Origin: CAZKBP01 sp964551015
GTDB lineage: Bacteria; Bacteroidota; Bacteroidia; Cytophagales; Microscillaceae
NCBI GenBank assembly: GCA_964551015.1
Contig: CAZKBP010000027.1
Span: 15,762-79,761, forward strand
Direction: 5' to 3'
DNA: 64,000 nucleotides
The translations under genes and the position numbers were made by a program. The stretch's first letter is position 1, and each line of letters starts with the position of its first letter. A model generated the notes under the pieces. The model was not told where the DNA came from. It searched no databases and worked only from the letters and a program-made list of their open reading frames with translations. Shown piece after piece: positions 32,775-42,438 of this stretch.

Positions 32775-33965
32775 TTAAAATAACCATTTAAATGCAACTA
32801 GTAATGGCACTAGTTCTGTGATGCAAAGATAGTAAAATAAATATAGACTTTTAAGTGCCACCTGTTTTATTACAAAAAAACTCACCAAGCCAGCCTGTAT
32901 CAAGTGGAAGAAAAATACAAAATACTTCAAAGCCAATGCCTGCCCAATCCAGGCGGGCGGCAAGGTTACTACGGCATAGAAAATACCAACGGCAAAGACA
33001 GCATAAAAGAGCATAGAGAGCCGGAAATATTCGTAAAAATGAGTTTGCTGCACCTCTCTCTCCACACCGAGCAAGAGTCCAAAAAAGTGGATGCCCGAAT
33101 ATTTCAGTGCAATCAGCCCCACGACCAACGCAATGGCCAACAAATAATAAAAACCAAGCACACCCAAAGGCCAGTCTTCTCCACCCGCATCGATAAAGCT
33201 AATCTGATAAATTAAAAGTAAACACATCCCAATCACCATCGCATGCACACTCATCAGCAAAAGATTACTGGGATTCAAGGGACGGTGAATCACATTTTGA
33301 TCTTTGCGTGATAGAGCCGAGAGGCTGCTTCTGGCCGTGAAAAAGCTAAAAAACTGCTTGGTGTTCGTATTCAAAATCCAAGTATAAAGCAGTAAAATAA
33401 TTCCAGAGACGAGGATGGTAAAATATTTTAGGTACTTGGCGTAGATGTTTAAGTTCACGAACTCTTGAGCATCCACAGGATTGGAATCCTTTCTCTGCTT
33501 TTTCCCCGTGGCCAGGCCAATGTAGAGTGAGGGTAGCGGTAATCTGCGCTTCTCATCGTAAAAAGAACAAAAGACCTTATCCTGATTATAATGTTCTGCC
33601 AGGCTATCTATGGAGAGCACCTGCCAACCTTCTTGTTTGATTTCACGACACAAATGATTATTGATTAGCAAATACATCTCCTCCTGCGCATAAAATACCA
33701 ACTGTTGCTCTTTGAAGGCTTTCAGTTCTAGCCAAAAGCTCATAGACTTCGGGCTTTGGTGTCGCGACTCGATATAAGGCACATAGCTTTCATATTTTTC
33801 ATCATAAACCTGCCAAAAATCAGCAAGCTCATAGATGGGAAAATAATCCTCGCTATGCTCTGGTTCATAAGCCTGAGCAGACTGAATCTGGAGTATCCAT
33901 AGTACCCAAAATCCCCATACATATAATCGAGTGTGTAAATGTGAACGAAGGCGCATGGATATCAT
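32775..33965 (-). CDS. DUF4271 multi-pass membrane protein
   Basis: Membrane protein of 396 aa. A signal-like hydrophobic segment at about 10-32 is followed by a periplasmic part (to about 185), then six or so membrane helices to the C-terminus (around 190-207, 240-260, 270-290, 320-342, 350-370, 375-395). The helix spacing and position beside hemD match DUF4271 proteins of Bacteroidota, whose function is not established. It is probably cotranscribed with hemD, and perhaps the T9SS genes. Confidence 0.82.
   Translation of the reverse strand: MISMRLRSHLHTRLYVWGFWVLWILQIQSAQAYEPEHSEDYFPIYELADFWQVYDEKYESYVPYIESRHQSPKSMSFWLELKAFKEQQLVFYAQEEMYLLINNHLCREIKQEGWQVLSIDSLAEHYNQDKVFCSFYDEKRRLPLPSLYIGLATGKKQRKDSNPVDAQEFVNLNIYAKYLKYFTILVSGIILLLYTWILNTNTKQFFSFFTARSSLSALSRKDQNVIHRPLNPSNLLLMSVHAMVIGMCLLLIYQISFIDAGGEDWPLGVLGFYYLLAIALVVGLIALKYSGIHFFGLLLGVEREVQQTHFYEYFRLSMLFYAVFAVGIFYAVVTLPPAWIGQALALKYFVFFFHLIQAGLVSFFVIKQVALKSLYLFYYLCITELVPLLVAFKWLF
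32824..32831 (-). promoter_or_regulatory. Candidate -7 box for hemD
   Basis: On the minus strand TATCTTTG matches TANNTTTG, inside the 3' end of the DUF4271 gene and about 80 bases before the hemD ATG. No -33 TTG is seen at 19 bases. Confidence 0.3.
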
Positions 33966-34026
33966 TTTTTCAAAAAAAAACTTTGATGTGAATGCCTAGA
34001 ACATAAAAACCTCGGGAAAAATCGAC

Positions 34027-35787
34027 TTAGAAGCGGTTAATTAACCCAAAATGAATCTTAGAGCGACTGAAGCTCAATCTTTGATCGTTGGATTGTCCAA
34101 GTGCGTAAACTAGGTTAAAGATACCTGCTTTGACCGAGAAACTCAAACCCAAGCCCACTCCCAAGGGATAGTCTTGGGTTAAGTCATCTAGCACCTCGGT
34201 ACGGAGATAACCTTGGTCATAGAAAAGCAATACATAAGATTCTGACCCAAAAAACCATCTCCATTCCGCCGTACCAATGGCAAAGGTAGAGGCAAAGAAG
34301 ATATTTTCATTATGCCCCCGTAGAGTTTGTAGCCCTCCTAAGCGGAAAAGATCATTGAAAAATAAGGTTTCATTAAAAACGCCCCCCGCGTTGGCCCGTA
34401 GCATCAATACGCTTCTTTTGCCCGTGGGGAAATATTGATGCCATTTTCCGGCCAATACCAATTGATTTCCCGACAGGCTGAGTCCTTCATAGAGCGAATC
34501 TGCCACGAAAGGATTTCGATCAATATTTTTGTTTCCCAGATTAAAAGAAAACTCAAACTGTGTTCCACGACTCGGGTAAAAAAAATCGTCCAAATTATTC
34601 CATTCATAGCCCAGTCCATATGAGAAAAAGCGCATATCTGATACATCTGGCAGTTCACTAAAATCCTGAAAGAGATTCTCGTCTCCCACCGTAGATTGTC
34701 GATCATTCAAGTTAAACAGAAACCGCCCCGAGTTACCCAGATTATAATAAAGCGTCAAGCCAATTTCACGATTAATAAAACTAGAATCTTGCCTGATCAG
34801 ATAAAAATCGGCTTGGGCATCTACACGGCTTCCAAACAGTAATGGGTGCTCGTAGGCCAGGTCTAATAATTGAGACTCTGGTCGCAGGCGTTGCCATTGA
34901 GCACTGAAGCTTTTGCCCGAGCGAAAGAGATTTTTGAGTTTAAGATTAAATTCTCCTGTTACTAGCAGATTACCTTCTTGTTCATTGGGGAGAATGCCAA
35001 CGATACCATCAATCTGGTTTGATTTCTTTTTCTTCAATTCTAAATTCACATAGGCTTTTTTAGCCTTAAAATCTACCTGAGCAGGTTTTTCCATACGAAG
35101 ATAAGGTAATTGTTTGAGTAGGCGTTCTGCTTTCTTGATCCGTTCTTGGCTAAAAGTTTGCCCGGGGCGAATTCTTAGATATTTCGCTAAAAAATTAGAT
35201 TTGACACGTGCATCTCCTTTTATTTGTAGGCTGTCAAAAACAATGGCGGTTCCACGATCATAATCCAAACTGGCACTTACTTCATTGCCCTGAACGGTAA
35301 AAGGAGCAAGCCGAACGCTGGCAAAAGGAAAACCGTGGTCTTCTGCGTAATCAAGAATTTTTTCTTGAAGCAACTCGACTTCCGAGAATAGAAAAGGTTT
35401 ATTCTGATAGAATTTGGGTTTGAAATTTACTTGATTTTGGATAAAACTAGGTAGATTACCAGCTTGCAGTTCTTTCCAAATATAGAGCGAGCCTAGGTGC
35501 AAATTAGCCCAGAGGGTATCCTGGCGGAAGGTCAGCTGCTTGATCCGCGCCTCCAAATAGGCTTCCTTTTGCAAATCTTGTAGGAGTTGGAGAAGGGCTT
35601 GGTGTGCAGACAGAGAGTCAGGGTAGGTCTTTTTATAGTCTAGGCGTTGTAATACTTTTTGAGCCGAGGAAGAAACGGCTTTGCAGAGCAAATAAACCTC
35701 AGTACTTTGGGTCTGAGCGTGTATCTGCACAGAAAATACGAGGCCAATCGTGAATATTATGTATTTTCGGAAACTAAAAAATCTCAA
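34027..35787 (-). CDS. BamA/TamA-family outer-membrane protein
   Basis: Outer-membrane barrel of 586 aa. A signal peptide (1-24, ending IHAQ) is followed by POTRA-like domains (about 40-255; the last, RVKSNFLAKYLRIRPGQTFSQERI, is clear) and a C-terminal 16-strand-type barrel (about 265-586), ending in INRF with the terminal phenylalanine used as a folding signal. At 586 aa it is shorter than BamA and nearer to TamA. It is divergent from hemW, 43 bases away. Target and partner are not evident; tamB is not in the window. Confidence 0.88.
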   Translation of the reverse strand: MRFFSFRKYIIFTIGLVFSVQIHAQTQSTEVYLLCKAVSSSAQKVLQRLDYKKTYPDSLSAHQALLQLLQDLQKEAYLEARIKQLTFRQDTLWANLHLGSLYIWKELQAGNLPSFIQNQVNFKPKFYQNKPFLFSEVELLQEKILDYAEDHGFPFASVRLAPFTVQGNEVSASLDYDRGTAIVFDSLQIKGDARVKSNFLAKYLRIRPGQTFSQERIKKAERLLKQLPYLRMEKPAQVDFKAKKAYVNLELKKKKSNQIDGIVGILPNEQEGNLLVTGEFNLKLKNLFRSGKSFSAQWQRLRPESQLLDLAYEHPLLFGSRVDAQADFYLIRQDSSFINREIGLTLYYNLGNSGRFLFNLNDRQSTVGDENLFQDFSELPDVSDMRFFSYGLGYEWNNLDDFFYPSRGTQFEFSFNLGNKNIDRNPFVADSLYEGLSLSGNQLVLAGKWHQYFPTGKRSVLMLRANAGGVFNETLFFNDLFRLGGLQTLRGHNENIFFASTFAIGTAEWRWFFGSESYVLLFYDQGYLRTEVLDDLTQDYPLGVGLGLSFSVKAGIFNLVYALGQSNDQRLSFSRSKIHFGLINRF

Positions 35788-35830
35788 AATTATTTATGAA
35801 TAATAATTAACTTAACTCTATTCTAACCCT

Positions 35831-36985
35831 GTGTCTGGTCTTTACATCCATATTCCTTTTTGTCGGCAAGCTTGTCATTATTGCGACTTTCACTTCAGCA
35901 CGAATCTAAAAACCAAAGCTGATCTAGTGGCGGCTCTTTGTCGTGAGATTCAGCTGAGGCAGGATTATCTCGCTGATCAAACGATCTCTACCCTCTACTT
36001 AGGAGGAGGCACTCCCACTCTACTCGAACCATCAGAAATAGAGATTTTGTTCGAGACCGTAAAAAAATATTTTCACCTTTCTGCTCAGGCCGAGGTGACC
36101 ATCGAGGCCAATCCCGATGATTTATCCGCAGCAAAATTGGGCGATTTACGTAATCTAGGCTTCAATCGCCTGAGTTTGGGCGTACAGTCTTTTCATGATC
36201 CTCATTTACAATATCTCAATCGGAGCCACGATGCCAGCCAAGCTCTGGAAACCTTAGAAGCCGCTCGTCGGGCTGGCTTTGACAATATTAACCTAGACTT
36301 GATCTATGCCATCCCGGCTCCCGGTCACGAGATTTGGGAAGCAGACCTGCGGCAAGCACTCAGCTTTGGCGTAGAGCATATTTCGGCCTACTGCCTGACC
36401 ATTGAAGAAAAAACTGTTTTTGGCCGTTGGCTACAACAGCAAAAAATTCCAGCCATTGATGAAGAATTTGCCTCAGAACAATTCTTCATTCTAGAAGAAA
36501 GGCTCTTGGAGGCAGGCTATCGTGCTTATGAGATTGCTAACTTTGCCCTACCTACTTACGAATCGCAACATAATAGCAATTATTGGAGTAAAGGAAATTA
36601 TCTAGGAATTGGTCCAAGTGCCCATTCTTACGACCAAAACTCGAGGCAATACAATATCTCTAACAATATAAAATATATCCGTGCGCTTCAGCAAGATCAA
36701 CTGCCCTACGAGAGAGAAGTACTCTCGCCCATCCAACAGGTCAACGAGTATATCATGACCAGTTTACGAACGATTTGGGGTTGTGATTTGGCAGAGATTC
36801 ACTCCAGATTTGGCGTGGATCTTTGGAAAAGGCAGCAAGGTTATTTGCAAATAGCCTTAGAGCGGGGATGGCTCCGAAAAGAAGGTTCGGTTTTGAAACT
36901 CAATCGTTCGGGAAAACTGCTGGCGGATGAAATCACTGCTTCGCTTTTTCTCGAAGAAGAAATTACAGCAGAAAAGATTGCATAG
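35831..36985 (+). CDS. hemW: Radical-SAM heme chaperone HemW
   Basis: Radical-SAM-family protein of 384 aa that hands heme to acceptor proteins; it lost the coproporphyrinogen oxidase activity of the related HemN. The 4Fe-4S cluster cysteines are C11, C15 and C18 in FCRQACHYCDF, preceded by HIPFC with the extra HemW-type histidine. Other landmarks are LYLGGGTPT, TIEANPDD and the LSLGVQSF turn. The start is GTG 35831, needed to include the YIHIPF segment. Promoter region is the 43-base divergent gap with the BamA-like gene. Confidence 0.95.
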   Translation: MSGLYIHIPFCRQACHYCDFHFSTNLKTKADLVAALCREIQLRQDYLADQTISTLYLGGGTPTLLEPSEIEILFETVKKYFHLSAQAEVTIEANPDDLSAAKLGDLRNLGFNRLSLGVQSFHDPHLQYLNRSHDASQALETLEAARRAGFDNINLDLIYAIPAPGHEIWEADLRQALSFGVEHISAYCLTIEEKTVFGRWLQQQKIPAIDEEFASEQFFILEERLLEAGYRAYEIANFALPTYESQHNSNYWSKGNYLGIGPSAHSYDQNSRQYNISNNIKYIRALQQDQLPYEREVLSPIQQVNEYIMTSLRTIWGCDLAEIHSRFGVDLWKRQQGYLQIALERGWLRKEGSVLKLNRSGKLLADEITASLFLEEEITAEKIA

Positions 36986-37022
36986 ATTCACTTTGATTGC
37001 AGATTAAAAATAGCATTGCCAT

Positions 37023-37805
37023 ATGTCACAGATCATTCCTTGGTACACACCGAGCCATACTTATCATTTTGATTTAAGTGAAGCCCTAGATATTTCACTG
37101 CCCTTGAGAGCTGGTTCCGGTAATGTCAATTGTTATTATGCAGAGGAAGTAGACATCAAAACCATTAGAACCGCAGATTTCGTGGGTAGTGTGGCCGAAG
37201 GCGGATCGGTCAATTATCAGAAAGTCAGCCTGACCCCACACGGCAACGGAACCCATACCGAGTGTTTTGGACATATTTCTGCTGATCCAGAGGGCTTACT
37301 TCCCTTATGCTTGCAAAACTTTCTATTCTTAGCTGAGTTAGTGAGTCTAGAACCCACATCAGGAGAAGAGTCAGACGATTTAAGAATCAGTAAGGAGAGC
37401 CTTTTGGAGCGATATTCAGGCCACGCGGTAGATGCTATGATCATACGTACGCAACCCAATGATGAAGCCAAAAAAACGCGAAAATATTCTGGTACGAATC
37501 CTCCTTACTTGGAACCTAATTTGTGTCATTTTTTAGTGGAAAAAGGGGTACAACATTTGCTAGTAGATTTACCCTCCGTAGATAAAGAAGAAGATGGTGG
37601 TAAGCTCTTGGCGCATCGCGCATTCTGGCAATATCCGGAGGCAACTCGTAAAAAAAGTACCATTACCGAGTTGATTTATGTAGATAATCAAATCGCTGAC
37701 GGTTTATATTTGTTAAATCTACAAACTACACATCTCTATAGTGATGCGAGCCCGAGCCGTCCTGTACTTTATCGGATGGCCGTACCAGAGGCAGAGAATC
37801 ATTAA
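37023..37805 (+). CDS. Cyclase-family metal hydrolase (kynurenine-formamidase-like)
   Basis: 260-aa member of the bacterial cyclase/KynB family. The Zn-binding motif is HGNGTHTECFGH, which matches the HxGTHxDxxxH pattern with glutamate in place of aspartate. There is no signal peptide. Known relatives cleave N-formylkynurenine, cyclic amides or isatin; no kyn or isatin genes adjoin it, so the substrate is open. It follows hemW by 37 bases and may be cotranscribed. Confidence 0.85.
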   Translation: MSQIIPWYTPSHTYHFDLSEALDISLPLRAGSGNVNCYYAEEVDIKTIRTADFVGSVAEGGSVNYQKVSLTPHGNGTHTECFGHISADPEGLLPLCLQNFLFLAELVSLEPTSGEESDDLRISKESLLERYSGHAVDAMIIRTQPNDEAKKTRKYSGTNPPYLEPNLCHFLVEKGVQHLLVDLPSVDKEEDGGKLLAHRAFWQYPEATRKKSTITELIYVDNQIADGLYLLNLQTTHLYSDASPSRPVLYRMAVPEAENH

Positions 37806-37853
37806 GTGATGAAAAGCTCATATGGATTTATGGGCGGTATTCGGCTAAATTTT

Positions 37854-37861
37854 TATATTTG
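37854..37861 (+). promoter_or_regulatory. -7 box for the TerB-like gene
   Basis: TATATTTG matches TANNTTTG, 29 bases before the ATG at 37891. A -33 TTG at 19 bases is absent. Confidence 0.4.
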
Positions 37862-37890
37862 CGAGAACCTGAATCAAAAAATACACAACC

Positions 37891-38283
37891 ATGGCAGGAG
37901 ACTTCAGACCAATGACAAGTGAGCAGAAGAAAGCAATATTGCTACTCAAATCAGTAATTTTTCATTATCACGGCCTAGATAACGAAGAGAAAGAAATCTT
38001 AGATGGTACCGCCCGCAAATTTGATGCTTGGGAAGAGCTCAAATGGGCCAATGACTTCATTGCCCTAGACTACTACACCGCCTTCGAGCGCGCCCGTGAA
38101 TACCTCAATGAGGTCGTAGGCAGTTTAGACAAAGATACCCGATTAGCTTATCTGGGTATGGTATGGGAAGCTAACAATGCCAAAGGTTATGTAACCGAAA
38201 TGGAGGCCACCGCTATGCTCAAGCTTGCCAAGGACTGGCACGTGCAGAAAGAGCTGATGATGTTGGTCAGAAAGAAAAATTAA
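37891..38283 (+). CDS. Small helical TerB-like protein
   Basis: Soluble all-alpha protein of 130 aa. The repeating helical pattern and the DKDTRLAYLGMVWEANNAKGYVTEMEATAML stretch resemble the TerB-like fold (a helical domain often found in tellurite-resistance and envelope-stress proteins), but no metal motif is obvious. Function unknown. It has its own -7 box and stands convergent with serS. The small number of basic residues suggests no DNA binding. Confidence 0.6.
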   Translation: MAGDFRPMTSEQKKAILLLKSVIFHYHGLDNEEKEILDGTARKFDAWEELKWANDFIALDYYTAFERAREYLNEVVGSLDKDTRLAYLGMVWEANNAKGYVTEMEATAMLKLAKDWHVQKELMMLVRKKN

Positions 38284-38404
38284 AGCCCCCCTGATTCCCT
38301 TTCACCAGTTGGTTCAGGCTAAACTCTAGGAGAATTACTCAGTTTTTCTATCTCGAGTGAGCGTCTTCATTTGTCCTATAAATTTTTACCATCTTTTTTC
38401 TCGC

Positions 38405-39679
38405 TTAGGTAATTTGTTCAAAACCCGTGTACGCGTGTAGAACCTGCGGCAATTTGATTCCTGTATCTGTTTGGTTGTTTTCTAACAAGGCGGCTACAAT
38501 TCGGGGCAAGGCCAAAGCACTACCGTTCAGCGTATGGGCTAATTGTATTTTGTCTTCTTGGTTTCGGAAGCGCAGTTGAAGGCGTTTGCTTTGGTAAGTC
38601 TCGAAGTTACTAACCGAGCTCACCTCGAGCCATCTCTGTTGAGCTGCCGAAAAGACTTCCAAATCATAGGTAAAAGCAGAAGTAAAGCCTAAATCTCCTG
38701 CACACAGTTTGAGTACTCGGTAGGGCAGCTCTAGTTTTTCTAAAAGCCCCTTCACATAATCTTTCATCTCTTCTAACACTTGATAAGAACGTTCGGGGTG
38801 TTCTACGTGCACAATTTCTACTTTATCAAATTGATGTAGCCGATTCAGACCTCGTACATCTGCTCCCCAAGAACCCGCTTCTCTGCGAAAACACGGAGTG
38901 TGACCAGCGTGCTTGATGGGTAAATCCCCTTCTCTGAGAATCACATCTCGATACATGTTCGTAATTGAAACTTCGGCGGTAGGAATCAGGTAGAAATTTT
39001 CATTGCTAATGTGATACATCTGCCCTTCTTTATCGGGCAACTGCCCCGTGGCTGTGCCTGAATCTTGATTCACGATCAATGGCGTCTGCACCTCTCGATA
39101 ACCAGCTTTAATCGCTTCATCTAGAAAAAAATTAATTAATGCCCTTTGCAATCTTGCCCCTTGCCCTTTGTAAAAGGGAAAACCCGCCCCAGTTACTTTA
39201 TTCCCCAATTCAAAATCAATGATATTATATTTTTGAACCAGTTCCCAATGAGGTAATGCTCCTGCTCCCAGTGGAGGAATTTCGCCTTGAGTTTCATCGA
39301 TTACGTTTTGTTCGGAACTACTTCCTGGGGGTACTTGTTCTGAGGGAAGGTTAGGAATAAGATAGAGCAATTCCTGCATTTGTAATTCATAGTTTTGCAG
39401 TGCTGATTCCATTTCCTTGACTTTGGCTTTGAGCGCGCTACTGTTTTCTATGATCTTTTGTGCCTCTTCGTGTTTGCCTTCTTTTTTGAGTTTTCCGATA
39501 TTTTTGGCCTGATTATTGGCATCTGCTTTGGTGGAATCCATCTCGTGTTGCGTTTGGCGCCGTTGCTGATCCAAGGCGATGACCTGGCCGACAAGACTTT
39601 CAGCATTGCCTAGTTGTCTTTTTTTCAATCCCTCGATGGTTTTTTCTCTATTTTCACGGATATATTGTATATCAAGCAT
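38405..39679 (-). CDS. serS: Seryl-tRNA synthetase
   Basis: Class II synthetase that charges tRNA-Ser and, for selenoprotein organisms, tRNA-Sec. The 424-aa product has the N-terminal coiled-coil tRNA-binding arm (about 1-105), then the core with motif 2 (FRREAGSWGADVRGL) and motif 3 (HTLNGSALALPRI) with EVSSVSNFETYQSKR before it. The length is standard. It stands alone on the minus strand, convergent with the TerB-like gene and divergent from rho. Confidence 0.97.
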   Translation of the reverse strand: MLDIQYIRENREKTIEGLKKRQLGNAESLVGQVIALDQQRRQTQHEMDSTKADANNQAKNIGKLKKEGKHEEAQKIIENSSALKAKVKEMESALQNYELQMQELLYLIPNLPSEQVPPGSSSEQNVIDETQGEIPPLGAGALPHWELVQKYNIIDFELGNKVTGAGFPFYKGQGARLQRALINFFLDEAIKAGYREVQTPLIVNQDSGTATGQLPDKEGQMYHISNENFYLIPTAEVSITNMYRDVILREGDLPIKHAGHTPCFRREAGSWGADVRGLNRLHQFDKVEIVHVEHPERSYQVLEEMKDYVKGLLEKLELPYRVLKLCAGDLGFTSAFTYDLEVFSAAQQRWLEVSSVSNFETYQSKRLQLRFRNQEDKIQLAHTLNGSALALPRIVAALLENNQTDTGIKLPQVLHAYTGFEQIT

Positions 39680-40143
39680 AGTCTAAATTTGGAGGCTCAA
39701 AAAGAAAATTTATGATTCTGTGGAAATAATATGAAACTTTTAATCAAATAAACTGTATAAATTTTTAAATAAAAAGCTTTGCATTATTAATTTTGCAACT
39801 TATATTGCAGGCGATTTAGAAACGCTCACTAATCCTTTTCAAGATTCAATCTGAGCAATTGCACTTCCATTTATCAGCAGTCTTGTTGCTATCAGGAAAA
39901 CTTCTAATAAATCATTTTCTTAATTAGCTAAAAGCTCAAATACTTTTCTTAGTTGTAATTAAGTAGCCTTCAACCGTATGTTGAAGAGACCCTTGTGGCA
40001 AAACGTATATCTACCTTGACATTAATCTAATTTCATTCCTCACATCCTGAATTAAATTCATACTTACTCATATATTTTTTATTTCAAATTAAATCCAAAT
40101 TTAATTTTCGTTTAAATGTACATTAAATTTATTCGTATTGCTT
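39680..40143. other. Long spacer and probable rho leader
   Basis: 464 AT-rich bases between divergent serS and rho. A TANNTTTG box (TAATTTTG 39788-39795, + strand) would give a leader of roughly 345 bases before rho. I see no small ORF or strong hairpin in it. Long leaders fit Rho autoregulation, which is known in other bacteria; that is inference here. Confidence 0.4.
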
Positions 40144-41760
40144 ATGTATAATATAGAAGAACTGAACTTGAAACTGCTTTCCGAGCTCAAGGAAATTGCC
40201 GAAAAGTTGCAAGTGAAGAATTATAAAAAGCTTACAAAAAAGGAGCTCATCTACAAAATCCTGGATCAACAGGCTATCTTACCAGAAAGTGAAATCCTTC
40301 CTATCAAAAAAGAAAGCGAAACCGCGAGCCAGTCTGAAATCGGCAATCCAAAAAATACAGAAACGAACCGCAAACCTCGTGTAAAACGAGAAAACGTAAA
40401 AGAAAACACTTCTTCAGATGATGTCAATCTGAATGGAACTACACACGAAAAACATTTTGACGTGGAAGAACCCGAAACTACTCAGAGCACCGAGTCTAAG
40501 CCCAAAGCCAAGGAGCAAAACGTGAAAGAGAGTAATCAGAATAACAACAACGGGCAACAGAATAGTAATAATAACAACAGCAACAACAATAATAAGAGTA
40601 ATAATAGCAAGTCTAAAAAGAGCAAAGACAATGGCATCCGCGAGTTTGATGGACTCATCGAGAATGAGGGTGTGCTAGAAATCATGCAAGATGGCTACGG
40701 CTTTTTGCGCTCCGCGGATTACAACTACCTAGCCAGCCCAGATGATATCTATGTGTCCCCTTCTCAAATCAAACTCTTTGGTCTGAAGACAGGCGATACC
40801 ATCCGAGGGCAAATTCGTCCTCCCAAAGAAGGAGAAAAATATTTTGCTCTGCTTCGCGTAGAAAGTATCAATGGCAAAACGACCGAGGAAATCCGAGATC
40901 GTATTCCCTTTGAATATTTGACCCCACTCTTTCCAGAAGAAAGGCTGAAACTCAGCACCAAATCAGACGAAATGTCTACCCGTATTCTGGATTTGTTTGC
41001 TCCCATCGGGAAAGGTCAGCGCGGTATGATTGTCGCCCAACCCAAAACGGGTAAAACCGTGCTTTTGAAGAAAATTGCTAATGCGATTGCCGAGAATCAT
41101 CCTGAGGTATATCTCATTGTCCTTTTGATAGATGAACGACCTGAGGAGGTTACCGATATGGCGCGCAATGTAAAGGCCGAAGTCGTCTCTTCTACCTTTG
41201 ATGAGCAAGCCGAGCGACACGTAAAAGTATCTAGCATCGTACTGGAGAAAGCCAAAAGAATGGTAGAATCTGGCCACGACGTAGTCATTCTATTAGATTC
41301 TATTACGCGCTTAGCTCGTGCCTACAATACAGTAGTTCCTTCTTCTGGCAAAATTCTTTCGGGTGGTGTAGATGCAAACGCCTTGCACAAGCCGAAGCGC
41401 TTCTTCGGAGCCGCTCGTAACGTAGAACACGGTGGCTCTCTGACAATTATCTCCACGGCCCTGATCGAGACTGGTTCTAAAATGGATGAAGTAATCTTTG
41501 AAGAATTCAAGGGAACTGGTAATATGGAGCTGCAATTGGATCGCAAGCTTTCTAATAAGCGTGTTTATCCTTCTATTGATGTTCCAGCCTCAGGTACTCG
41601 CCGTGAAGACTTACTCATGAGCAAAGAAGAGCTCGCCAGAGTATGGATCTTGAGAAAGTACATGAGCGATATGAACTCGATTGAAGCCATGGAATTCTTA
41701 CAAGAAAAAATGAAAGGCACGATGGATAATGCCGAGTTCTTGGTTTCTATGAATGGCTAA
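40144..41760 (+). CDS. rho: Transcription termination factor Rho with Asn-rich insertion
   Basis: RNA-dependent ATPase and terminator of 538 aa; the classic protein is about 420 aa. The extra length is an acidic/basic low-complexity insertion (about 50-160), with an asparagine-rich tract at about 131-155, placed between the N-terminal helix bundle (LSELKEIAEKLQVKNYKKLTKKELI) and the RNA-binding cold-shock domain (about 170-240). Walker A is PKTGKT, then DERPEEVTDM, and the Q- and R-loop stretches are intact (LDSITRLARAYNTV, LSGGVDANAL). ATG 40144 is preferred over TTG 40138. Disordered insertions in Rho are known in Bacteroides and alter termination and phase separation. Confidence 0.97.
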   Translation: MYNIEELNLKLLSELKEIAEKLQVKNYKKLTKKELIYKILDQQAILPESEILPIKKESETASQSEIGNPKNTETNRKPRVKRENVKENTSSDDVNLNGTTHEKHFDVEEPETTQSTESKPKAKEQNVKESNQNNNNGQQNSNNNNSNNNNKSNNSKSKKSKDNGIREFDGLIENEGVLEIMQDGYGFLRSADYNYLASPDDIYVSPSQIKLFGLKTGDTIRGQIRPPKEGEKYFALLRVESINGKTTEEIRDRIPFEYLTPLFPEERLKLSTKSDEMSTRILDLFAPIGKGQRGMIVAQPKTGKTVLLKKIANAIAENHPEVYLIVLLIDERPEEVTDMARNVKAEVVSSTFDEQAERHVKVSSIVLEKAKRMVESGHDVVILLDSITRLARAYNTVVPSSGKILSGGVDANALHKPKRFFGAARNVEHGGSLTIISTALIETGSKMDEVIFEEFKGTGNMELQLDRKLSNKRVYPSIDVPASGTRREDLLMSKEELARVWILRKYMSDMNSIEAMEFLQEKMKGTMDNAEFLVSMNG

Positions 41761-41796
41761 GCTCGTGCGTACCCTCTTAGTATAATTTTAGTTAAC

Positions 41797-41826
41797 AAGG
41801 TTTAGTCAGTAGGCTAAACCTTTTTT
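41797..41826 (+). terminator. Rho-independent terminator after rho
   Basis: Nine-bp stem AAGGTTTAG/CTAAACCTT (41797-41805 and 41814-41822) followed by T residues, 36 bases past the rho stop codon. Confidence 0.85.
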
Positions 41827-42054
41827 ACTGAGCTCGGTTTCTCTAGGCGAGAGCAAATACCCAATTAAAAAACTCGAGGCAGTAAGGAGTAATTTCATCC
41901 ATTCCCAATACTTGATTGGGAAATTTTTTTGTGATTAGAGACATTTGTCCTTATTTTCTTGGCTTATCTCGCAATCTTCCTGTCTATAAATTTAATTTTT
42001 ATCGATTAAATTGGATATTTGTGAATCTATGATGTAAACTTAAATGGGACTAAA

Positions 42055-42420
42055 TTGAGCTTTTTAAGAATAGGTAAATTAAAAGAAGATTTAGAACGCT
42101 ATGCAGAAGCGAAGCGGAAGCTAACCGAAATCGAGGTACAAGAAGGTATTGCCAAGGTTTCTGTGATTATCACTATCTTAACCTTTGTGTCCATTTCCAT
42201 TCTCTTTGCCGCTTTGTTTGGCTCTATCGCCTTGGCACACTCCCTCAATGGAGATCAAGCTTGGTTTGGCTATGCTGTAGTGGCTGGTTTACAAATTCTG
42301 ATTACATTACTCATTCTCATCATCACGCGCTACGGCAGAGGTCTTATTTTAGGCAGAGCCATTCAGTACATCATCAAAATACTTAATCAGTTCATTCGCT
42401 TTGTATTTTCCAGACACTAA
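42055..42420 (+). CDS. Small holin-superfamily-like membrane protein
   Basis: 121-aa protein with an N-terminal amphipathic helix (LKEDLERYAEAKRKLTEIEVQEG) and two membrane helices (about 32-62 and 72-97), matching the Phage_holin_3_6/DUF1469 family found widely in non-phage chromosomes. The start is TTG 42055; no in-frame ATG precedes the helix. It is 19 bases upstream of a second small membrane protein and then GGGPS, which form one run. There are no phage genes around, so lysis is unlikely; a role in membrane or stress physiology is more plausible. Confidence 0.75.
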   Translation: MSFLRIGKLKEDLERYAEAKRKLTEIEVQEGIAKVSVIITILTFVSISILFAALFGSIALAHSLNGDQAWFGYAVVAGLQILITLLILIITRYGRGLILGRAIQYIIKILNQFIRFVFSRH

Positions 42421-42438
42421 AAGCCTATCCTCTCAATT

